Source: Chloroflexota bacterium
Lineage (GTDB): Bacteria > Chloroflexota > Anaerolineae > Anaerolineales > Villigracilaceae
Length of the DNA: 9,567 nucleotides
Direction of reading: 5' to 3'
NCBI GenBank assembly: GCA_026389975.1
Contig: JAPLGV010000104.1
Location: forward strand, 1 to 9,567
Part shown: positions 5,243-9,567 of the stretch, in pieces
Position numbering within the stretch: position 1 is the stretch's first letter
Layout of the letters: every line of letters begins with the position of its first letter
Position numbers and translations under genes: made by a program
Notes under the pieces: model-generated
The model's database searches: none
Seen by the model: the letters and a program-made list of their open reading frames with translations, nothing else
Told to the model about the DNA's origin: nothing

Positions 5243-5806
5243 ATGAAAGTATTACTCATCAAGGACGTTTATAAACTTGGACGCGCAGGCGACGTAAAAA
5301 AGGTTGCCGACGGATATGGCCGTAACTTCCTGCTCCCGCAGAAGATGGCTGTGCTGGCTACCCCCGGCGCAATAAAATCGGCGGAACGCATCCGCTCGAA
5401 GGCCGCAGAGAAGCGTGTCATCCTCAACGAAGAGATGAGCGTGGTGGCCAAGGCGCTGGCAAAGGTCCAGTTGACCTTTGGTGCCCGCGCTGGCGAGACG
5501 GGCAAGCTGTATGGTTCCATCACTTCGCAGGAAGTGGTTGACGCCCTCCAGAAGAAAACCGGTTACGGCCTCAAGCGTCAGCAACTGGATATGCAGCCCC
5601 TGCGCTCGTTGGGCGAACACATAGTACGCATCCGCTTGACGATGGACCTGATCCCGGAAATCAAGGTCACGGTCTACCGCGAGGGCGAAGCGGAACCCAG
5701 CCTTCCAATCGAACAACCTGCTCCCAAGGCAGAAGAAAAGCAACCAGCCGAGCAGCCTACTGAGCAGGCTGCCGAAACCGACGGAAACGCCGAACCCGCC
5801 GCCTAA
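5243..5806 (+). CDS. rplI: 50S ribosomal protein L9 with acidic C-terminal extension
   Basis: A 187-residue protein. Residues 1-148 are an ordinary L9, which binds 23S rRNA near the base of the L1 stalk and limits frameshifting. The N-terminal rRNA-binding part is plain (KVLLIKDVYKLGRAGDVKKVADGYGRNFLLPQ), followed by the long connecting helix and the C-terminal domain (GKLYGSITSQEVVDALQKKTG, then EIKVTVYREG). Residues 149-187 are extra: a Glu/Pro/Ala/Gln-rich, low-complexity, acidic and probably disordered tail with near-repeats such as QPAEQPTEQAAE. The ATG at 5243 has AAAGGG seven bases ahead and matches the family start; the frame's more upstream start at 5198 lies in the leader. It is first of the plus-strand block and is followed by a hairpin terminator. 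Confidence 0.96.
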   Translation: MKVLLIKDVYKLGRAGDVKKVADGYGRNFLLPQKMAVLATPGAIKSAERIRSKAAEKRVILNEEMSVVAKALAKVQLTFGARAGETGKLYGSITSQEVVDALQKKTGYGLKRQQLDMQPLRSLGEHIVRIRLTMDLIPEIKVTVYREGEAEPSLPIEQPAPKAEEKQPAEQPTEQAAETDGNAEPAA

Positions 5807-5830
5807 ATCCCCGAAAAGAGCACACACAGA

Positions 5831-5868
5831 ACATCACCGGTCCAACCAACAAGGGCAGCCGGTGATGT
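5831..5868 (+). terminator. Hairpin terminator or attenuator between rplI and rodZ
   Basis: A 10-bp perfect stem (ACATCACCGG at 5831-5840 with 5859-5868), extendable by one more A-T pair, is followed by a weak T tract (TTTCATT). It ends about a dozen bases before the rodZ ATG. The imperfect T run suggests partial termination, letting some transcripts continue into rodZ. Confidence 0.65.
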
Positions 5869-5881
5869 TTCATTACCCTTT

Positions 5882-7390
5882 ATGGCAGAAACCATCGGAA
5901 AGCAACTCAAACAGGCGCGCGAAGCCAAAAACCTGACCATCCAGAAAGTGGTCCAGGCCACGCGTATCCGGGCGCATCAAATCGAGGCCATCGAAGCCGA
6001 CGACTTTGAATCCCTGCCATCGCCGGTCCAGGCGCGTGCCTTTTTACGGCTGTATGCCGAGTTTTTGAAACTCTCTCTCGATGAAATCATTGCCCGCCAG
6101 CGCGCCGGAATTGACGAACTACCCGCAGCACCTTCGGACCTTGCACCTGCTCCTGTTGGGCAGGCAGCACCGACCGCTGAAACGGGCACCGAACCCGCCG
6201 CTGTGGAAACCCAAGCAATTGGCGATAAAATAAAAGGGCTTCTCGCCCGCATCAAGCGGGTTGTTCCCCGTCCAAAAGTGCAATCTGCGCCGGTTGAACC
6301 GGCGGAGGCGAGCAACCCATCCGTACCTTTCGAAGCGGAAAGCGAGGAGCAGGCTGCCCCTCTCGAGGAAACTCCCGCCCCTCCTCCTGAAGCTCTTCCA
6401 TCTCAGGCCATCTTCACCGCCATTGGCAAGACTCTTTGCCAGCGCCGCGAAAGCCTGAGCCTGAGCCTGGACGAAATCGAGCGCCACACCCACGTCGGCA
6501 AGCACTATCTCCAGGCACTGGAAGCCGGAGAGTTTGGCCGCTTGCCCTCCTCGGTCCAGGCGCGCGGTATGTTGAACAACTACGCCCGTTTCCTCGACCT
6601 GGATGTGGATGCGCTCCTGCTCACATTCGCAGAGGGTTTGCAAACCCAGCGATTGGAGCGGCAACCCAGGCCAGATGAAACACCCCAGAAGCCAGCCTCG
6701 AAATTTCCGTTCAAAACCAACCTGCCATTCAAATTCAAAATCCCGGCAGCCATCCGGCGCTATCTTTCCGTAGACATCTTCGTCGGCGGCGGATTGGTAC
6801 TCCTCCTGCTCACGTTCGCCATCTGGGGCACCAACCGCATCATCAACTTGCGCGCAGATTCCACACCTCAACCGACAGCTCCCTCCATTTCGAATATTCT
6901 CGGCTCAACGCTGGAGGAAGCTTCAGCTTCTCCCACCCTAACAACAACGGGGAACGGATCCAGCACAGTTGTCCCGGCGGCGGGTGAGACGTTGGTTCTG
7001 ACATTACCGGCAGCAGGTCATGGGCCGGTGCAGGTTGTCGTCATCGCCCAGGATCAGGCCTGGGTACGCGTCACCGTAGATGGCAAAGTCCAGTTCGAGG
7101 GACGCGTCACCGCCGGCACAGCATACCCATTCGACGGCAATACTCAGATCGAGGTCCTGACCGGAAACGGCAAAGCCATCAACATCCTGTATAACCAGAA
7201 TAACCTGGGTCCAATGGGCAATTTCGGCGAAGTTGTGGATCGTATCTATACCACCAACACTATCCTGAACCCCACAGCGACTTTTACGCCGACACCTACC
7301 ATTACCCCAACCCCAACCGCCACTTTGCGGCCATCTGCCACGCCGCGTCCGAGCGCCACCCCGCGCATCTCTCCCACGCCGGGTCAGTAG
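5882..7390 (+). CDS. rodZ: RodZ-like membrane protein with two N-terminal helix-turn-helix domains
   Basis: A 502-residue protein of RodZ/HTH_25 architecture. RodZ links cytoplasmic MreB to the elongation machinery across the membrane. Residues 5-75 form one HTH_25 domain (IGKQLKQAREAKNLTIQKVV to LRLYAEFLKL). A Pro/Ala/Glu-rich linker follows (about 80-175). Residues 180-252 are a second, diverged HTH_25 (IGKTLCQRRESLSLSLDEIE to LNNYARFLDLDVDAL). A basic Phe/Lys stretch leads to one transmembrane helix at about 298-317. Outside are a DUF4115-like beta domain (about 368-458, with QAWVRVTVDGKVQFEGRV and GNGKAINILYN) and a Thr/Pro-rich tail (464-502). Most RodZ proteins have one HTH domain. The ATG at 5882 starts right after the rplI hairpin with no clear Shine-Dalgarno. 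rimO follows. The symbol is given by architecture; interaction with MreB is inferred. Confidence 0.85.
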   Translation: MAETIGKQLKQAREAKNLTIQKVVQATRIRAHQIEAIEADDFESLPSPVQARAFLRLYAEFLKLSLDEIIARQRAGIDELPAAPSDLAPAPVGQAAPTAETGTEPAAVETQAIGDKIKGLLARIKRVVPRPKVQSAPVEPAEASNPSVPFEAESEEQAAPLEETPAPPPEALPSQAIFTAIGKTLCQRRESLSLSLDEIERHTHVGKHYLQALEAGEFGRLPSSVQARGMLNNYARFLDLDVDALLLTFAEGLQTQRLERQPRPDETPQKPASKFPFKTNLPFKFKIPAAIRRYLSVDIFVGGGLVLLLLTFAIWGTNRIINLRADSTPQPTAPSISNILGSTLEEASASPTLTTTGNGSSTVVPAAGETLVLTLPAAGHGPVQVVVIAQDQAWVRVTVDGKVQFEGRVTAGTAYPFDGNTQIEVLTGNGKAINILYNQNNLGPMGNFGEVVDRIYTTNTILNPTATFTPTPTITPTPTATLRPSATPRPSATPRISPTPGQ

Positions 7391-7467
7391 TTCCCGGTAC
7401 CTTGGACATTATCCGTGAAGCTTAAAGTTTTCGACTTTGTGACTTGGCGGTAGAAAGCCTTATTGTT

Positions 7468-8820
7468 ATGAACCAAAAAACCTTCCACCTGACATCTCTT
7501 GGTTGCGCCAAAAATAGCGTTGATTCCGACTCTATGGCCCAATTGCTGGAACGCGACGGCTACCAGGCCGTCGGCGCACCTCAGAAGGCCAGTATACTCA
7601 TCGTCAATACCTGCGGGTTCATCGGCCCGGCGCGCGAAGAATCATATTCCGTGCTGCGCGCTCTGGCCGAGGCCAAACGGCCGGACCAACTGCTCATCGC
7701 GGCCGGATGTCTCACCCAGCGGTACGGGGCAGAAGTGGCCCACCAGGTACCCGTGGATGGCATCCTCGGCACCCGCCGCTGGATGGATATTGTCGAAGTG
7801 GTGCGGCGACTGCGTAAAAGTCCTCATCCTTCGACAGGCTCAGGAATTCGCCCCGAACCACTCTATCACCTGCCCAAAACTCCCACGATCGGCACCGACG
7901 AAAACGGCGCGTTGCGCGCATCCATTGCAGGGGCCAGCGCCTACTTGAAAATTGCGGATGGCTGCCGCCGTCCGTGCGCTTTCTGTGCCATCCCGCTCAT
8001 CAAAGGCACCACTGTCAGCCGCCCCCTCGAAAAGATTCTCGTCGAAGCTCGCTGTCTGCGCGACCTGGGCATACGCGAACTCGTCCTGATCGCCCAGGAT
8101 ACCACTGACTACGGTCACGACCTGGGCATACAAGACGGGCTTGCCATCTTGCTGGAGCAAATGACCGTCACTATCCCGGATATAGACTGGATCCGGATTA
8201 TGTACAGCTTTCCCGGCTACGTCACCGACCGGCTGATTGACGTGATGGCCAGCCACCCGCAGGTACTCCCCTACCTCGATATTCCCCTTCAGCACGCGGC
8301 TCCCGCAACACTTACCCGTATGCGCCGCCCCGCCAACATAGACTGGGTCCATACCACGATTGCTAAAATGCGCTCCACGCTTCCCAAGTTAGCCATCCGC
8401 ACGACATTCATCGTAGGCTATCCCGGCGAGACGGACGAGGAGTTCCAGACACTTTTGGACTTCGTCGAGGAGATGCGCTTCGACCGCGTCGGGGCATTCC
8501 AATTCTCGTTTGAATCGGGCACGGCCTCCGAGGCGCTTGGGGACCCGGTACCTGCCGCGGTCAAAGAGGCGCGTTATCAAAGGCTGATGGAACTTCAGCA
8601 GAGCATCTCGCTCCAAATCAACCATTCTTACGTTGGGCAGAGGCTGGATGTTTTGATTGAGGGTCAGAATAAGGGGATTGCAATCGGGCGGTCGTACCGC
8701 GACGCCCCGGAGATTGACGGACTGGTTTTAGTGGAAGGAAAAGCAGAAATTGGGAGCATTATCCCGGTAAAAATTACCGGGGCGCTGGCCTATGATTTGA
8801 CGGGGATTCCGGCAAAATAA
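7468..8820 (+). CDS. rimO: Ribosomal protein S12 methylthiotransferase RimO
   Basis: A 450-residue radical-SAM enzyme that adds a methylthio group to a conserved Asp of ribosomal protein S12, using two iron-sulfur clusters. Cluster-binding Cys of the N-terminal UPF0004 domain are at residues 13 (SLGCAKN), 49 (NTCGFI) and 81 (AAGCL). The radical-SAM CxxxCxxC is at 166, 170 and 173 (DGCRRPCAFC). A TRAM domain closes the protein (about 385-445). RimO rather than MiaB is indicated by SLGCAKNSVDS and IPLIKG. I start at ATG 7468, where MNQKTFHLTSLGC fits the family; a TTG eight codons earlier lacks a ribosome binding site. Between the first two domains residues 118-127 (SPHPSTGSGI) look like an extra insert encoded by a dispersed-repeat fragment. 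It sits 77 bases after rodZ, a common pairing, and ends at a hairpin. Confidence 0.95.
   Translation: MNQKTFHLTSLGCAKNSVDSDSMAQLLERDGYQAVGAPQKASILIVNTCGFIGPAREESYSVLRALAEAKRPDQLLIAAGCLTQRYGAEVAHQVPVDGILGTRRWMDIVEVVRRLRKSPHPSTGSGIRPEPLYHLPKTPTIGTDENGALRASIAGASAYLKIADGCRRPCAFCAIPLIKGTTVSRPLEKILVEARCLRDLGIRELVLIAQDTTDYGHDLGIQDGLAILLEQMTVTIPDIDWIRIMYSFPGYVTDRLIDVMASHPQVLPYLDIPLQHAAPATLTRMRRPANIDWVHTTIAKMRSTLPKLAIRTTFIVGYPGETDEEFQTLLDFVEEMRFDRVGAFQFSFESGTASEALGDPVPAAVKEARYQRLMELQQSISLQINHSYVGQRLDVLIEGQNKGIAIGRSYRDAPEIDGLVLVEGKAEIGSIIPVKITGALAYDLTGIPAK
7828..7845 (+). repeat. Dispersed-repeat fragment translated within rimO
   Basis: CCTTCGACAGGCTCAGGA matches the core of a short repeat (CCTTCGACAAGCTCAGG type) that I recall as scattered in many copies through some bacterial genomes, including Chloroflexota, and often found inside predicted proteins as PSTSSGQ- or LSLSK-like peptides. 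Here it is read as PSTGSG, in frame, in the linker between the UPF0004 and radical-SAM domains. Only one copy is in this window, so its repetitive nature rests on memory, not on the sequence shown. Confidence 0.55.
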
Positions 8821-8824
8821 ACCG

Positions 8825-8852
8825 AACGGAACAGCCTTTTGGCCGTTCCGTT
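8825..8852. terminator. Hairpin terminator between convergent rimO and the CPBP gene
   Basis: AACGGAACAGCC (8825-8836) pairs with GGCCGTTCCGTT (8841-8852) in a 12-bp stem with one mismatch, around a TTTT loop. It begins five bases after the rimO stop and ends three before the stop of the facing gene. The T-rich run is better on the minus strand (CGGTTTATTTT) than on the plus. It probably serves both genes. Confidence 0.7.
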
Positions 8853-8855
8853 GAC

Positions 8856-9567
8856 TTAACCCACCAGATCCTCATCTGGCAGCCTGCGCCGGAAAGGTCC
8901 AACAAAAATCACCACAAACACGATTAACCCAATGACCGCTACCGAAACGGAATAGACCGCGTCCAGCGTATTGACGGTAAACAGCGAGGGGGTCGGCATC
9001 ACCGTCACGGTGTAATTGGCAAACAGGGCCGAAAACAGGTTGTTGGCGGCGTGCAATCCCAGGGCTAGTTCCAGCTGTCCATCCCGCAGGGTTATATAAG
9101 CCATCACCGCCCCGATGAAGAAGTAATAAAATCCCATCAATCCGTAATTTACCCGGGCCTCCGGGTTTAGGAAATGCGGCACCATGAACAGGAACCCGGA
9201 GATGGCGCTCAGGATCCAGATGTTGCGCAGACGCAAGCCAACGCCCTGCAAAATATATCCGCGGAAGAACAATTCCTCAGCCGAGGTCTGGATCGGGATC
9301 AGGACAAGGGCCAAAAAAACGAACGGAATGTAGCGGCGCAGGTCCAGGGTCCAGACATAGCGACCGGGGTAGAGTAAAGCCTCCGCCAGAGACATCAGTC
9401 CCGAAAGAACAAACCAGACCGCGAAGCCCTGGAAAAAACGTCCCCAGGCGATGGTGCGAGCGGGGGTAATCAGCGTCCGAAAGGGACGCTGGTGGATAAA
9501 GCGAACTGCCAGAAAAATACCAACCAAGAAAAGCACGGATGCCAGCATGGGCACGCCGAAACTGAGG
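8856..9567 (-). CDS. CPBP-family intramembrane metalloprotease, N-terminus cut by the window edge
   Basis: A polytopic membrane protein of the CPBP (Abi/CAAX protease-like) family. The three motifs forming the intramembrane metal site are all present, counted from the GTG at 9552: EExxxR as EELFFR (93-98), FxxxH as FMVPH (123-127) and HxxxN as HAANN (168-172). About six hydrophobic segments are visible. The reading frame is open to the right edge (residues LSFG precede the GTG), and that GTG falls at the start of a hydrophobic helix, so the real start and perhaps 40-70 residues lie outside. Members cleave prenylated proteins or bacteriocin-type peptides, or act in maturation of surface proteins; the substrate here is unknown. 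It converges on rimO and is probably not functionally tied to the other genes. Confidence 0.9.
   Translation of the reverse strand, partial: LSFGVPMLASVLFLVGIFLAVRFIHQRPFRTLITPARTIAWGRFFQGFAVWFVLSGLMSLAEALLYPGRYVWTLDLRRYIPFVFLALVLIPIQTSAEELFFRGYILQGVGLRLRNIWILSAISGFLFMVPHFLNPEARVNYGLMGFYYFFIGAVMAYITLRDGQLELALGLHAANNLFSALFANYTVTVMPTPSLFTVNTLDAVYSVSVAVIGLIVFVVIFVGPFRRRLPDEDLVG

Noticed and set aside
5252..5827. 191-codon minus-strand frame opposite rplI
   Set aside because: Antisense shadow of a well-defined L9 gene; the same applies to the 250-codon frame opposite rodZ at 6119-6871.
7268..7380. Thr/Pro repeat DNA at the end of rodZ as a tandem-repeat or CRISPR-like array
   Set aside because: The units are irregular and in frame, and there are no spacers; it is coding low complexity.
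7424..7438. Small AAAGT/ACTTT hairpin before rimO as a terminator
   Set aside because: Only five A-T-rich pairs and no T run; too weak to call.
7444..7467. TTG start for rimO eight codons before ATG 7468
   Set aside because: No ribosome binding site precedes it and RimO proteins begin close to the SLGCAKN motif, as the ATG start gives.

Overview
The window reads as chromosomal housekeeping DNA from a bacterium that is most likely an Anaerolineae-type Chloroflexota. The grounds are the protein style (a RodZ-like protein with a Thr/Pro-rich outer tail, and RimO, MinC and RodA of the kind I associate with that group), the moderately high GC, and a CCTTCGACAGGCTCAGGA dispersed-repeat fragment inside rimO. 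The taxonomic call is an inference, not a search result.

Two divergent gene blocks fan out from an intergenic region at about 5084-5242. The minus-strand block runs minC-minD-minE-rodA-gltX: division-site placement, the SEDS glycan polymerase of cell elongation, and glutamyl-tRNA synthetase. minC/minD and minD/minE are tightly coupled, and gltX starts 11 bases after rodA with a TTG codon. The plus-strand block runs rplI-rodZ-rimO: ribosomal protein L9 with an acidic tail, a membrane shape protein with two helix-turn-helix domains, and the S12 methylthiotransferase. A terminator-like hairpin separates rplI from rodZ. A hairpin terminator then separates rimO from a convergent CPBP-family membrane protease cut by the right edge.

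The left 700 bases are the accessory part. A small, lower-GC hicB-hicA toxin-antitoxin pair sits directly downstream of gltX on the same strand. Beyond it, abutting the hicA stop, lies a second, diverged copy of the last 114 bases of gltX, followed by a strong intrinsic terminator. Over the 29 most conserved codons the two copies differ almost only at silent positions. The far copy was therefore once part of a working gltX, and two alleles have been brought together around the toxin-antitoxin pair. This resembles integration at a gene's 3' end with regeneration of the C-terminus. The toxin gene has lost any ATG, GTG or TTG start: its frame can begin only at ATT, three codons after hicB's stop and in the same frame as hicB.

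Smaller oddities are a RodA that seems to lack part of one loop, a dispersed-repeat fragment translated within RimO, a near-leaderless minC transcript, and inverted repeats between the divergent promoters and in the minE-rodA gap. I found no tRNA, rRNA, CRISPR array, transposase or integrase in the window.
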